Source: Asticcacaulis sp.
Lineage (GTDB): Bacteria; Pseudomonadota; Alphaproteobacteria; Caulobacterales; Caulobacteraceae
Assembly (NCBI GenBank): GCA_024707255.1
Contig: JANQAC010000002.1
Location: 614,001 to 678,000 of the forward strand
Length of the DNA: 64,000 bases
Reading direction: 5' to 3'
Shown here: one piece after another, positions 8,888-18,568 of the stretch
Layout: each line of letters begins with the position of its first letter
How positions within the stretch are numbered: the first letter of the stretch is position 1
Program-made: the position numbers and the translations under genes
The notes under the pieces: model-generated
Seen by the model: the letters and a program-made list of their open reading frames with translations, nothing else
The model's database searches: none
Told to the model about the DNA's origin: nothing

Positions 8888-10476
8888 AACAGGCTGCCCT
8901 GATCGGGACCGGCCGGTTTGGGGCGTGGTGGTGCGGATTTTGGTGGCGCTTTGGCGGACGGCGGTGTGTTGCCAGTGCCCGCCGTGACATCGAGGGTCTG
9001 GTCGCCCTTGAAGGTCAGAACCAGGGCGTCGCCGGCGGACACGCCCGCTGGTGATTTGACCAGGGCGCCGTCGGGCCGGTTAACGCGGGCAAAGCCGAGA
9101 TCGAGTGGGCGGTCGGGGTTTAGGCTGAGGCGTAATTGCTCAAGTCTTTGAAGGCGTTCCTGTCTTTGCCTCAGATCGCGCGCGAAGGCTTCCAAGAGGC
9201 GTCGAGAGAGGTCCGGCAGGCGTTCGCCGCTGCGTTTGACCGTCCGGTTCAGGGCGTCATCCATGCGTCTTGTCAGGTCCGGCAGACGGGCGTGGCTGGT
9301 GGCCGGGGTCACGCGGCGCCCGACCGCCAGATCGAGACGCGCGGCGAGTTGGCCCAGGTGCGTGCGCTTTAGCTGCACCTCGCGTTCCAGCAAGGCCGGC
9401 GCGAAACGCCCGGAGAGGCGGGCATAGGCCGTCTGGTGCAGGTTGAGGTTTTGCAGCAGGCCGCCGCCGAGGCGATGGGCCACATAGTCAAGCCGTTGCT
9501 GGGCCGTATTGATCAGATCAAGCGGCTTCGGCAGGGTGCGGGCCAGCAGGGCCACGCGCTCGCGGCGGGTTTCCAGCAGCCGTGCCATCGTGCCCTGGCG
9601 TCGGCGTTCGAGATCGGCGGTGAAGGCGCGCAATTCGCCCAGCACCGGCGTCGCCATTTCAGCCGCGCCGGTGGGGGTAGGCGCGCGGCGGTCGCTGACA
9701 TAGTCGATCAGGGTGGTGTCGGTCTCGTGGCCGACCGCCGAGATGACCGGGATGGTGCAGGCGGCCACGGCGCGCGCCAGATCTTCGCTGTTGAAGGCCC
9801 ACAGGTCTTCGACCGAGCCGCCGCCGCGCGCCACGATGATGACGTCCGGACGCGGCAAGGCGGGGTCAGTGTGGAAGCCGCGCAGGGCGTTGATTACCTG
9901 CGGGGCGGCGGCATCGCCCTGGACGATCACCGGCCAGACGATGACGCGGCATGGCCAGCGGTCGCGGATACGGTGCAGGATGTCGCGGATGACGGCACCG
10001 GTCGGCGAGGTGATGACGCCGATGGTGCGCGGCGCATAGGGCAGGGGCTTTTTCCGCGCCGGATCGAACAGGCCCTCGCCGTGCAGCTTTTTCTTTAGGC
10101 GGTCAAGCTGGGCCAGCAGGGCGCCGACGCCAGCCACCTCCATCGCCTCGATGACGATCTGGTATTTTGACGACGCCGGGAAGGTGGTGATCTTGCCAGT
10201 GACGATAACTTCCAGGCCGTGTTCCGGCTGGGCCTGCAAGCGGCTGACATTACCCTTCCAGATGACGCCGTCGATCGCCGCCTTGTCATCCTTGATCGTC
10301 AGGTAGACGTGGCCGGAGGCATGGCGCGTGACCTTGGAGATTTCGCCGCGCAGGCGGACGTGGTCATAGGTGGTTTCCAGCGTGCGCTTCAGCGCGCCGG
10401 CCAGTTCGGACACCGAATAGGCTGGAACGTTACTTGGGGCATTTGTCGATTCGGAGGGAAGCAGGTCATTAGCCAT
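8884..10476 (-). CDS. xseA: Exodeoxyribonuclease VII large subunit
   Basis: 530 residues. With the small subunit XseB (not in this window) it forms exonuclease VII, which degrades single-stranded DNA from both ends. The order is an N-terminal OB-fold ([15 protein letters not shown], then [20 protein letters not shown]), a catalytic domain ([48 protein letters not shown]), a long helical region from about 290 to 440, and a proline/lysine-rich tail. It is longer than the roughly 455 residues of the E. coli protein because of the C-terminal extension. Start ATG at 10476. Confidence 0.95.
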   Translation of the reverse strand: MANDLLPSESTNAPSNVPAYSVSELAGALKRTLETTYDHVRLRGEISKVTRHASGHVYLTIKDDKAAIDGVIWKGNVSRLQAQPEHGLEVIVTGKITTFPASSKYQIVIEAMEVAGVGALLAQLDRLKKKLHGEGLFDPARKKPLPYAPRTIGVITSPTGAVIRDILHRIRDRWPCRVIVWPVIVQGDAAAPQVINALRGFHTDPALPRPDVIIVARGGGSVEDLWAFNSEDLARAVAACTIPVISAVGHETDTTLIDYVSDRRAPTPTGAAEMATPVLGELRAFTADLERRRQGTMARLLETRRERVALLARTLPKPLDLINTAQQRLDYVAHRLGGGLLQNLNLHQTAYARLSGRFAPALLEREVQLKRTHLGQLAARLDLAVGRRVTPATSHARLPDLTRRMDDALNRTVKRSGERLPDLSRRLLEAFARDLRQRQERLQRLEQLRLSLNPDRPLDLGFARVNRPDGALVKSPAGVSAGDALVLTFKGDQTLDVTAGTGNTPPSAKAPPKSAPPRPKPAGPDQGSLF

Positions 10477-10607
10477 GCAGGCATCTTAGCGTAATTTTTG
10501 GTCCGGCCCCAGTTTTGCGGCTCTAATCGTTTTTTATCCACAAATGTTTAGGCTTTCTTCAGGGGCTCAACTTAAGGTGAGTCTTACAATAAGCAGGACA
10601 GAGCGCC

Positions 10608-12680
10608 ATGCGCCGCACAGTGCCCTTGGCTGAGGAGGCCGGCCGCCACGCCGTTTTTCATCAGCCGGATATATTTGAAGCGGAGCCGGATTCGGGCTTC
10701 GATCATCTGACCGCCCTGGCGGCGGATATCTTTGGTGCGCCGATTGTCCTGATTTCGCTGGTGGATGGCGAACGCCACAGCTTCGTGACCGCCCGCGGCA
10801 TCGACCTGCGTTCGGTGCCGGCGGAAATTTCGTTCTGCGAACACACTCTGCGGTCGGGCGGCCTGATGGTCGTGCCGGATGCAATGGCCGATCCGCGCTT
10901 TTCCGGTAATCCCTTCGTGACGCACGGGCCGGCGGTGCGATTCTATGCCGGCCAGCCCCTGCATTACGAGGGCGTGCAAATCGGCACCTTTTGCATCCTC
11001 GATACGGTGGCGCGCCATGACTTTGACGCGGTCCAGGCCAGCCGCCTGCAAAAACTGGCCGCCAGTGTCTCCGATATGCTGGCCCTGCGGCGCAGCGGCG
11101 CGGCGAAGAAGGCGGCGATCCGCCGGTTGCAGGAAACGCAGCGCAAGCTGGAACTGATGGAGGAGGTGGCCGGGGTCGGCTACTGGCATATCCATGCGCC
11201 GACCGGGGAGTGCTTCTGGTCACGCGGCGTCTATGCCATTCACGGCCTGAAACGCGACAGCTACCAGCCCCAGATAGATACGGCGATCCGCCTGTTCCAT
11301 CCGGATGACCAGGCGGCGGTGGAAATCTGCGTGCGCCAGGCCATGGCAAACGGCGAGGACTTCACCTTCGAGCATCGCCTGATGCGCGCCGATGGCGAGG
11401 AACGCATCGTCTATTCCAAAGGCGGTGTCGAGTTTTCCGAAGACGGAAAACCGGAATATATCTTTGGCATTCTTCAGGACATAACCGAGCAGGCGCATCT
11501 CGAAGACACCCTGCGCACAGCAAAGGAAACGGCGGAAGCCTTTGTCATGGCCAAGTCGGATTTTCTGTCCAATATGAGCCATGAAATCCGCACGCCGCTG
11601 ACGACCATCCTGGGCTACGCTACGCTTTTAAACAGCGTGACGGACATGCCGAAGGATGCGCGCCACTATATCGGCCGTATCAACAAGGCGGGCGAAGCCT
11701 TGCTGAGCCTGATCACCGATATTCTCGACTTCTCCAAGCTGGAAGCCGGGCAGGTGCGGCTCGATCCGCAACCGGCGAATATACGCAGCCTGGCGTCCGA
11801 TATCGTCGATCAGTTCGCGGTACTTGGTGAAACGCGCGATATCGATGTTGTTTGCGACCATGATCCAAACATGCCGGACTGGCTGCTGCTGGATGATGTG
11901 CGCCTGCGCCAGGTTTTCTATAATCTGGTCGGCAATGCCTTCAAGTTCACGCAGAACGGCCGGGTGGTGGTGTCTGCCGCCCTGCCGGAAAAGGGGCGTC
12001 TGCGCGTCGAGGTGCGGGATAACGGGCCAGGCATTCCCTATGACCAGCAGCCGCACCTCTTCACGCGCTTCAATCAGATCGACAACAGCATCAGCCGCAA
12101 ATATGGCGGTTCCGGCCTGGGTCTTTCCATCTGTCACGAGATTATCAAGCTGATGCAGGGGCGGATCGGGATCGACTCCGTGCCGGGCGAAGGCGCCTGC
12201 TTCTGGTTCGAGATACCGGTCAGCGAAGCCGCAGCCCCGGCGCCGGTTGTGAGCGCCAACGACCTGAAGCCGGTCTTCCTGGAGGACCGCAAGGTGCTGA
12301 TCGTTGACGATCACCCGATCAACCGCGAACTGATCCGCCTGCTGATGACCGATTCCGGGCTGGAAATCCATGAGGTCTGCGATGGCGAGGCAGCGCTTGA
12401 AATATGCCAGCGCATCAGGTTCGACCTGATCTTCATGGATATCCAGATGCCGGTGCTGGATGGCATAGCCGCCACGCGCACCCTGCGCGAGGGGCGTGGG
12501 CTCAATGCGGAAACGGCGATCGTGGCGCTCAGCGCCGCCGCTCAGACCAAGCTTTCGGACGATACCCGCGGTCATGGTTTCAACCATGTCCTGACCAAGC
12601 CGATCGACATGCCGCAGTTTTTCAACACGCTTCATGCCTGCCTTGAAGGCACGGTGACGCCCTATCGGCTGGCGGGCTGA
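10608..12680 (+). CDS. Hybrid sensor histidine kinase (GAF-PAS-HisKA-HATPase-REC)
   Basis: 690 residues, no membrane helices, so a cytoplasmic sensor. Domains: GAF about 25-160 (DIFGAPIVLISLVDGERHSF, GTFCILDT), PAS/PAC about 175-300 (VGYWHIHAPTGECFWS; ITEQAHLEDTLR), HisKA with the phospho-acceptor in MSHEIRTPL (His325), ATPase with N, G1 and G2 boxes (NLVGNAFKFT, DNGPGIP, GGSGLGLSI), and a C-terminal receiver with acceptor Asp611 (LIFMDIQMPVLDG). The ligand or cofactor sensed is not evident: the PAS lacks a flavin-binding NCRFLQ motif. The partner is unknown; purD follows 46 bases downstream. The start has AGGA about 10 bases upstream. Confidence 0.9.
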   Translation: MRRTVPLAEEAGRHAVFHQPDIFEAEPDSGFDHLTALAADIFGAPIVLISLVDGERHSFVTARGIDLRSVPAEISFCEHTLRSGGLMVVPDAMADPRFSGNPFVTHGPAVRFYAGQPLHYEGVQIGTFCILDTVARHDFDAVQASRLQKLAASVSDMLALRRSGAAKKAAIRRLQETQRKLELMEEVAGVGYWHIHAPTGECFWSRGVYAIHGLKRDSYQPQIDTAIRLFHPDDQAAVEICVRQAMANGEDFTFEHRLMRADGEERIVYSKGGVEFSEDGKPEYIFGILQDITEQAHLEDTLRTAKETAEAFVMAKSDFLSNMSHEIRTPLTTILGYATLLNSVTDMPKDARHYIGRINKAGEALLSLITDILDFSKLEAGQVRLDPQPANIRSLASDIVDQFAVLGETRDIDVVCDHDPNMPDWLLLDDVRLRQVFYNLVGNAFKFTQNGRVVVSAALPEKGRLRVEVRDNGPGIPYDQQPHLFTRFNQIDNSISRKYGGSGLGLSICHEIIKLMQGRIGIDSVPGEGACFWFEIPVSEAAAPAPVVSANDLKPVFLEDRKVLIVDDHPINRELIRLLMTDSGLEIHEVCDGEAALEICQRIRFDLIFMDIQMPVLDGIAATRTLREGRGLNAETAIVALSAAAQTKLSDDTRGHGFNHVLTKPIDMPQFFNTLHACLEGTVTPYRLAG

Positions 12681-12726
12681 GACTTTTTCGCTTGACCCGG
12701 AAGGCCGGGTGAGGGAAGCGAAATCC

Positions 12727-14003
12727 ATGAACATTCTGCTGATCGGTTCGGGCGGCCGCGAACACGCCCTTGCTTGGAAAATCGTGCAATCTCCGCTGTG
12801 CGACAGGCTGGTTATCGCGCCGGGCAATCCCGGCATGGCGGCGATTGGCGCCAAGGAAACAGAATGCCGCGATATCAAGGCCACCGACGTGCCGGGCCTG
12901 GTCGGGCTGGTGCGCGAGATCAGGGCCGATCTGGTGGTGGTCGGGCCGGAAAGCGCCTTGGCCGAAGGTCTGGCCGATGCCCTGGCCGCCGCCAATATCC
13001 CCTGCTTCGGTCCGTTAAAGAAAGCGGCGCAGTTGGAAGCCTCCAAGGGATTCACCAAGGATTTCTGCAAGCGCCATAATATTCCTACGGCCGCCTATGA
13101 AACTTTCGATAATGTGGCCGAAGCGCGCGAGTTTCTGAAAACCTACAGCCCGCCTTATGTGATCAAGGCCGATGGTCTGGCGGCTGGCAAGGGCGTGGCC
13201 ATCTCACCGGATTACCAGGATGCCGTGGCCGAGGTCGAGGCCATGCTGGGGGGCGTTATGGCCCTGCGAGTTCCAACATCGTCATCGAGGAATTCATGAC
13301 CGGTGAGGAGGCTTCCGTTTTCGCCCTGTGCGACGGCGAGACGGCGATCCTTTTTGGATGGGCGCAGGATCATAAGCGCGCCTTTGACGGTGATACCGGT
13401 CCGAATACCGGCGGCATGGGCACCTACAGCCCGGCACCGATCGTAACGCCGGAACTGCTGCGCATTACCGAGGCGGAAATCCTGGCCCCGACCATGGCGG
13501 GCATGAAGGCCGAGGGCAATCCCTACAAGGGTGTCCTCTATGCCGGCCTGATGGTGGAAGACGGCCAGCCGCGCCTGGTGGAATACAATGCCCGCTTTGG
13601 CGATCCGGAATGCCAGGTGCTGATGCTGCGACTGAAAAGCGACATCGTGCCCTACCTGCTGGCGGCCGCGAAAGGCGGGCTGAAAAACCTGCCGGCGCCA
13701 CAGTGGCATGAAGACCCGGCGGTCTGTGTCGTCTATGCCGCCAAGGGCTATCCGGATAGCCCGCTGACGGGGTCTATCATTCGCGGCGCAGAGGCCGATT
13801 TCGGCCCCGATGTGACGGTTTTCCATGCGGGGACCAGCCGGGGCGAGGACGGTTCTTTGCGCGCCGCCGGCGGCCGGGTGCTGAATATCTGTGCCCGCGG
13901 CAAGACTCTGCATGAAGCGCGCGACAAGGCTTACGCGGTGATCAACCAGATCGACTGGCCGGGTGGGTTTTACCGTACCGACATCGCCTGGCGCGCGCTT
14001 TAG
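12727..14003 (+). CDS. purD: Phosphoribosylamine-glycine ligase (frameshifted)
   Basis: GAR synthetase, the second step of purine synthesis, joining glycine to phosphoribosylamine with ATP. Restored length about 425 residues, normal for PurD. The N-domain begins MNILLIGSGGREHALAWKI; the ATP-grasp segment follows (GFTKDFCKRHNIPTA, YVIKADGLAAGKGV); the C-part has NTGGMGTYSPAP and EYNARFGDPECQ. The frame breaks in the G6 run at 13248-13253. One more G gives LGGRYGPASSNIVIEEF, the family sequence. As written the gene is split into 12727-13299 and 13296-14003. Start at ATG 12727 because the conserved N-terminus begins there; the GTG at 12709 adds six residues. Confidence 0.9.
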
Positions 14004-14121
14004 GCTTCGATCTTTGGCCGATTAGTGCGTCGGCGTCGCTTGCAGGTACAAGTGTATCTGCGGCGCTAGCCTCCTGCTACTCGCCGCAAAGCTCTGGCCT
14101 AAAGGCGGGTGAGTTTAAAGA
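14004..14121. other. Gap between purD and a small unknown gene
   Basis: 118 bases between the convergent purD and the 103-residue protein. I see short GC-rich complementary segments but no clear terminator with a T-tract, no gene and no recognisable RNA. Confidence 0.4.
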
Positions 14122-14433
14122 TCAGCCTTCGATCATGTAGGTGAAAGGCTTGCCGCGTGATTCCGGCTCCCAGCCATCGGCAATGGCCTTGCCTATTTGA
14201 ATCGCCACATCGCGCTTGTCGATTTTCGGTCGCTGGGCATGGCGGCTGGGCTTTGGAAACGGATATTCCAGCAGCAGCACCTTTTGCGGATTTTCGGCGT
14301 GCTGCACGGAAAGGCACAGGCCCTTGGCACCATCCACCGAAGCCCATTGCGGCTCGCGGTGGATGTGCCAGCGGTAAGATACACCATCCACCAGGGCGGT
14401 GTCTTCCAATTGTCGTTTCGCTTTTGCGACCAT
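14122..14433 (-). CDS. Small conserved hypothetical protein, coupled to GH5 gene
   Basis: 103 residues, no signal peptide or membrane segment, so cytoplasmic. Its ATG shares one base with the stop codon of the upstream GH5 gene (TAATG), implying translation coupled to the glucanase. Visible blocks are DGVSYRWHIHREPQW, GLCLSVQ, VLLLEYPFP and IGKAIADGWEP. I do not recognise a characterised family. The pattern looks like a compact beta-rich protein with a C-terminal helix. Why a cytoplasmic protein should be coupled to a secreted glucanase is unclear. Confidence 0.65.
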   Translation of the reverse strand: MVAKAKRQLEDTALVDGVSYRWHIHREPQWASVDGAKGLCLSVQHAENPQKVLLLEYPFPKPSRHAQRPKIDKRDVAIQIGKAIADGWEPESRGKPFTYMIEG

Positions 14434-15468
14434 TATTTACCTTTGGGAACGAGGGCGTCCAGAATCGGTTTCACCCATACCTTCTTTTCGGCGTCATAGA
14501 CACCAAAACCACCATCCCAGTACCAGTAGGCTGTGGCAAATCCATGTTTGTGGGCTGAATCCGATACGGCCCGCGTCCACAGGGCGCGGTCTTCCAATTT
14601 GCCGTACTTGTCGTAGGCGCCAAATTCCCCAAGGAAGATGGGCCGGTTCGACGCCTTTGACCAGTCCGCCACCTTGTCGAAATCGGCATTGATCGCCGCC
14701 ACTTCTTCCGGTTTCCCTTGCCAGCGAATGCCGCTGAGTTTCTGGGTTTCGGGATCGGCCCATGAAGCGCCCTGATGGGTGAAATGGAATGGGTCGTAAT
14801 AGTGGAAGGTCACGATGATATGCCGGTCATTTTCCGGTAACTTCAACAGGGGCAGGTCGTTGCGACTGTTCCAGTGCGTCGGGCCGATGATGACATTGCG
14901 CTCCGGATTGGTCTCGCGCACAATCGCCAGCAGATCGACCAGCCAGGGAATTCCAGATCTTGTCATCGACCTGGCCGTTCGGCTCATTGAGCAGTTCGAA
15001 GATGACGCTATTGGGTGCGGCCTTGAAATGCTCGGACAACTCATACCAGACATTGCTCAGGCCGGTGGCGCAGGCATCGGCATCCTTGGCGCAGGTTTCG
15101 AAATCGTGCTCGTCGAGAATGACAATCAGGCCATTGGACAGGGCCGCATCGACCACCTGATCGATGCGCTTGAAATAGGCGGCATCCAGGTGGCCGTCCT
15201 TGTCCAGATGCTTGAAAGTGAACAAGGGAATGCGCACGGTCGAAAAACCAGCCGCGCGGATCTTGTCGAAATCACTGAGGCTGAATTTTGTTTCACCGCC
15301 ATCCCACCAGGCATCATAGCCGCCGATGACATTGATGCCGGCGCCCATTTTCGCCACCTGCGCTTCGGGCGTGAGCGGTTGAAATGGCGTCTGCGCTTTT
15401 GCGGGTGAAACCATCAACCCTGCGCACAAGGCCAAAGCCAGGGCCGTGCCTGCCAGTTTACTGAACAC
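14433..15468 (-). CDS. Secreted glycoside hydrolase family 5 endoglucanase (frameshifted)
   Basis: Restored length about 344 residues, with a signal peptide (MFSKLAGTALALALCAG...SPAKA) and a single GH5 TIM barrel. The acid/base is in FELLNEPNG, the nucleophile in IFLGEFGAY, and the substrate-cleft blocks are STVRIPLF, DEHDFET, THWNS and HIIVTFHYYDPFHFTHQG. GH5 enzymes of this pattern cut beta-1,4-glucans such as cellulose. The frame breaks at the G3 run 14946-14948; deleting one base joins IWNS to WLVDLLAIVRETNPERN. In the sequence as given the two pieces are 14827-15468 and 14433-15053. The gap upstream is short and AT-rich and probably holds its promoter. Confidence 0.88.
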
Positions 15469-15554
15469 TCTTATCTCCTCCGACCAAATTGTTTATTTGG
15501 CATTATTTTTTATTATCTGCGTCATTCTAAGCGCAATTGACGATGGAAGGCAAG

Positions 15555-16565
15555 TCAGCCCTGTCGCGCCCGGATCAGAGCCAGCAGGCCGGCTTCGTCA
15601 TCAGATCTCGCGGTAATCGGCAGGCAGGCGATGCGGGCGCGCCAGGCGGGATCAAGCTTGATCCAGTCCTTTTGTGTGGTGATCAGCCGGGCGTTTGCGG
15701 CTGCGGCCTTTGCCGCCAGCGCTTCCAGCTCAGCGATTGTGAGGGCGGCATGATCCGGAAAGCTGTCAAAACCGGCGATATCATAACCTTCGCTGCGTAG
15801 CGTGGCCTCGAACTTCCACGGCTTGGCGATGCCGGCAAAGCCATAAACTGGCGCAGGGATCGCCGGAGCCTGAGCCTGAAGTCGCGCGATAAAGACCGGC
15901 TTTTCGCCCAGCAGCGCCATCAGGTCCGGATCGGGTTGGGCCTCTTCGTCCGGCATCCACAACACAAAGATATCGGCGCGCGCCAGGCCCTGTTTGAGTG
16001 GCTCGCGCATGGGCCCGTAAGGGCAGACACCGCCATCGCCGAACGGCCACGCGCCGTTGCGTGTATCGCCATCGATGACGAGAATATGCAGATCCTTGAC
16101 GATCTTCAGGTTCTGGTGGGCGTCATCGACGATGACGATCTTTGGCTTCGGTGCCCTGCGCTGCTTCTCGATCAGACGCAGGCCGGCGGCGCGGTCACGG
16201 GCGATGACGAAGGGATGGTCCTGCGCCAGCATCAGGGGTTCGTCACCGACTTCGGCGGCCGTATGTGTGTGCGGATCAATATTGATCGGGCCGGGGAGGC
16301 TGCCGCCATGACCGCGCGACAGACCGACGGCTTCGGGCGCCAGCAGGTCGAGCAGGGCGCCGGTGATCGGTGTCTTGCCGGAACCGCCGAGCGTCAGGTT
16401 GCCGACGCTGATAACGTACAGCGAGGAGCGGTAGGGGCGGGCATTGGCGGCCTTGAACGCATTGACCGCAAGCCAAACCAGCGACAGCGGCCACAACAGG
16501 AAACGCCACCACGGCGCGCCGGCGGCGTATCGCTTATACCACCAGTCGGGGGTCTTAATAGCCAT
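15555..16565 (-). CDS. lpxK: Tetraacyldisaccharide 4'-kinase
   Basis: 336 residues. LpxK phosphorylates the 4' position of the lipid A precursor at the inner face of the inner membrane. The N-terminal membrane-associated helix (PWWRFLLWPLSLVWLAVNAF) is followed by the P-loop (VGNLTLGGSGKTP), SRGHGG, GDEPLML, IVDDAHQN and VIDGDTRNG, all canonical. The start at 16565 is chosen because MAIKTPDWWY matches family N-termini; it overlaps the end of waaA by 11 bases, so the two are one transcript. Last gene of the msbA-DUF374-waaA-lpxK operon. Confidence 0.93.
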   Translation of the reverse strand: MAIKTPDWWYKRYAAGAPWWRFLLWPLSLVWLAVNAFKAANARPYRSSLYVISVGNLTLGGSGKTPITGALLDLLAPEAVGLSRGHGGSLPGPINIDPHTHTAAEVGDEPLMLAQDHPFVIARDRAAGLRLIEKQRRAPKPKIVIVDDAHQNLKIVKDLHILVIDGDTRNGAWPFGDGGVCPYGPMREPLKQGLARADIFVLWMPDEEAQPDPDLMALLGEKPVFIARLQAQAPAIPAPVYGFAGIAKPWKFEATLRSEGYDIAGFDSFPDHAALTIAELEALAAKAAAANARLITTQKDWIKLDPAWRARIACLPITARSDDEAGLLALIRARQG

Positions 16566-17843
16566 GGGCGCTTTTCGCGGCTTTCGGTGGCAGCAAGGGT
16601 TCGAGCGCCGTCCACACGACATCGAGCGTGTCGGCCTCCTTACGGCTGACTTCCAGGGCGCGCTTGTCGGTGGTCTTCACGACTTCGGGGTGCTGGCGAA
16701 GCTGGCTCAGGAGGAAGCCCAGTTCGGCCGTGCCCTTGACGCGGAACCCGGCGTCGGCGTCGAGCAGGTCGGCATAGATGCCCGCCCAGTTAGCGATATC
16801 CGGGCCGGTGATGACGCACTTGCCGAGGCGCGCGGCTTCGAGCGGATTGTGGCCGCCGATGCCTTCAAGAAAGCTGCCGCCCATGAGGGTAATGCCGGCC
16901 ACCGAGAAGAACAGGCCAAGTTCGCCCAGAGTGTCGGCAAGGTAGACATGGGTCTGGCTGGTAACCGGCTCGTTTTTTGAGCGCTGCGCCACCTTCAGCC
17001 CCATCGCCTGAAGATCAAGCCGGATTTCGCCGGCGCGGATCGGGTGGCGAGGGGCGAGATCAGCAGGTCGCCGCCCCACAGCGCCGGTTCGAGCGCCTTG
17101 GCGATCAGGCTGTCCTCGCCATAATGGGTGCTGGCAGCGAAATAGACGAACTGTTTGCCGATCTGCTTCTTCAGATCTGCCAGGGCTTTGGAATCGACTG
17201 GCGGCGCAGTGCCGAGGGTCTTCAGATTGGCGCGCGGGCCGGGCGTTACGCCCATGGCTTTCAGGCGGTCCTCGCTGGCCTTGTCCTGCGCCATGATCAG
17301 GCTGTAGCCTGCCAGAAGCGAACGCATGGCGCCCTTAAAACGCTGCCAGCCTTTGTAGGTTTTTTCGGTGATCCGGGCACTGAGCAGGACATGCGGCGTG
17401 TGGCGTTGGGTTAGTGCCTGCAACTGGGTGGGCCAGATATCGCTTTCGATAAAGATGGCCAGGTCAGGGCGCCAGTGATCGAGAAAACCCGTGACCGCCT
17501 GTGGCGTATCAAGCGGCGCGTACTGATGGATCACGCCCTTGGGCAAACGCTTGGCCAGAATATCCGCGGAGGTGGTTGTGGCCGAGGTGATCAGGATGTT
17601 GAGGTCCGGCCGCTCGACCGACAGGGCCACGATCACCGGCAGGACCGACAGGCTTTCGCCGACGCTGACGCCATGAAACCAGACAAGTTGGCCTTCCGGA
17701 CGGGGACGATCCGTCTGGCCGAGCTTTTCGCGCCAGCGTGCGGCGTCTTCCTTGCCGCGCTGAACACGCCTTTGCAGCAGGCCGGGGGCGATGATATGCG
17801 CCGTGCCCATCAATCGTTGATAGAGGGATAAGGACAGGCTCAT
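16555..17843 (-). CDS. waaA: 3-deoxy-D-manno-octulosonic acid (Kdo) transferase (frameshifted)
   Basis: WaaA/KdtA transfers Kdo from CMP-Kdo to lipid IVA, the first inner-core step of LPS. Restored length about 429 residues, normal for the family. The N-terminal membrane anchor and acceptor domain include VWFHGVSVGES, TSATTTSADI, YAPLDTPQAV and IFIESDIWP. The C-terminal donor domain includes GLFFSVAGITLMGGSFLEGIGG and HNPLEAA. The reading frame breaks at the G4 run 17051-17054; one extra C on the coding strand gives LLISPPRHPIRAGEI. It overlaps the upstream DUF374 gene by 4 bases and lpxK by 11. An inactive waaA would be surprising beside intact lpxK and msbA. Confidence 0.92.
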
Positions 17844-18568
17844 GATGCCCCTTGCGGGACTAGGCCCAGTATCTCATCGGCGCGGTCGGTCACACCGGTC
17901 AGGGCCTTCTCGGCCTGAAGCCGCAGGGCTTCCATCTCTGTTTCATCGGTATCGGCCGGAATGGCTGGCAGTACGCCCCAGACCATGGCGCCGCGTGAGA
18001 AGGGCAGGGGAATGCGCATCCGGTCCCAGGTCTTGAATTCGAGATAGTTCTTTGTCGATTGTCCTAGCACGACCAGCGGCGCGCCGGACATCTGCGATAG
18101 CTTGAGCGAGCCTTCGGTCATCACCCGCGCCGGACCGCGCGGGCCATCCGGCGTCATGGCGACGCAGCGGCCACCGGTGTCTTTGTCTCCGCGTATCCAG
18201 CGGATCAGTTCGCGGAAGGCCTGGGCGCCGCCCTTCTGCTTGGTCGGGTCGGATTTCTTGGCCGAGGAGCCGCGAATCGAATGGTAGCCGAAGCGGGTAT
18301 TGATCTTCATGCTGACCTCGCCGCTTTTCGACATGGAGGCCAGCACGCAGACCGGCTGACCGCGATCGCGTGGCCAAGACGCATGGCCCAGATGCAGTCG
18401 GCCATGCCAGAACATCAGCACGACCGGCCCCTTGCCGTCCCAGATGGCTTCAACCGGGGGTTGATTTTCTATGGTCCAGCGCGTTGTTCGATAACAGAAT
18501 TTCAGATAGCCGACGAGCGTACCGGCGATCAGATCCTGCATGAAGGGCGACTGGAGGATATCCTTCAT
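17840..18568 (-). CDS. DUF374 family lysophospholipid acyltransferase-like protein
   Basis: 242 residues, PF04028 (DUF374), related to glycerolipid and lipid A acyltransferases. The likely catalytic block is FWHGRLHL near residue 53; further family blocks are SKSGEVS, FGYHSIRGSSAKK and MTPDGPRGPA. There is an N-terminal hydrophobic helix around residues 12-25. It overlaps msbA upstream and waaA downstream by 4 bases each (ATGA type), so it is translationally locked into the lipid A operon. A role in acylating lipid A or a phospholipid is inferred from family and operon; the exact substrate is unknown. Confidence 0.85.
   Translation of the reverse strand: MKDILQSPFMQDLIAGTLVGYLKFCYRTTRWTIENQPPVEAIWDGKGPVVLMFWHGRLHLGHASWPRDRGQPVCVLASMSKSGEVSMKINTRFGYHSIRGSSAKKSDPTKQKGGAQAFRELIRWIRGDKDTGGRCVAMTPDGPRGPARVMTEGSLKLSQMSGAPLVVLGQSTKNYLEFKTWDRMRIPLPFSRGAMVWGVLPAIPADTDETEMEALRLQAEKALTGVTDRADEILGLVPQGAS

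Noticed and set aside
11628..13070. 480-codon open frame antisense to the histidine kinase and purD
   Set aside because: It mirrors real coding sequence in a GC-rich genome, has no ribosome site or family match, and crosses two well-supported genes.
12727..14003. purD as a decayed pseudogene
   Set aside because: One G in a G6 run restores the family sequence exactly, and eleven other breaks show the same pattern.
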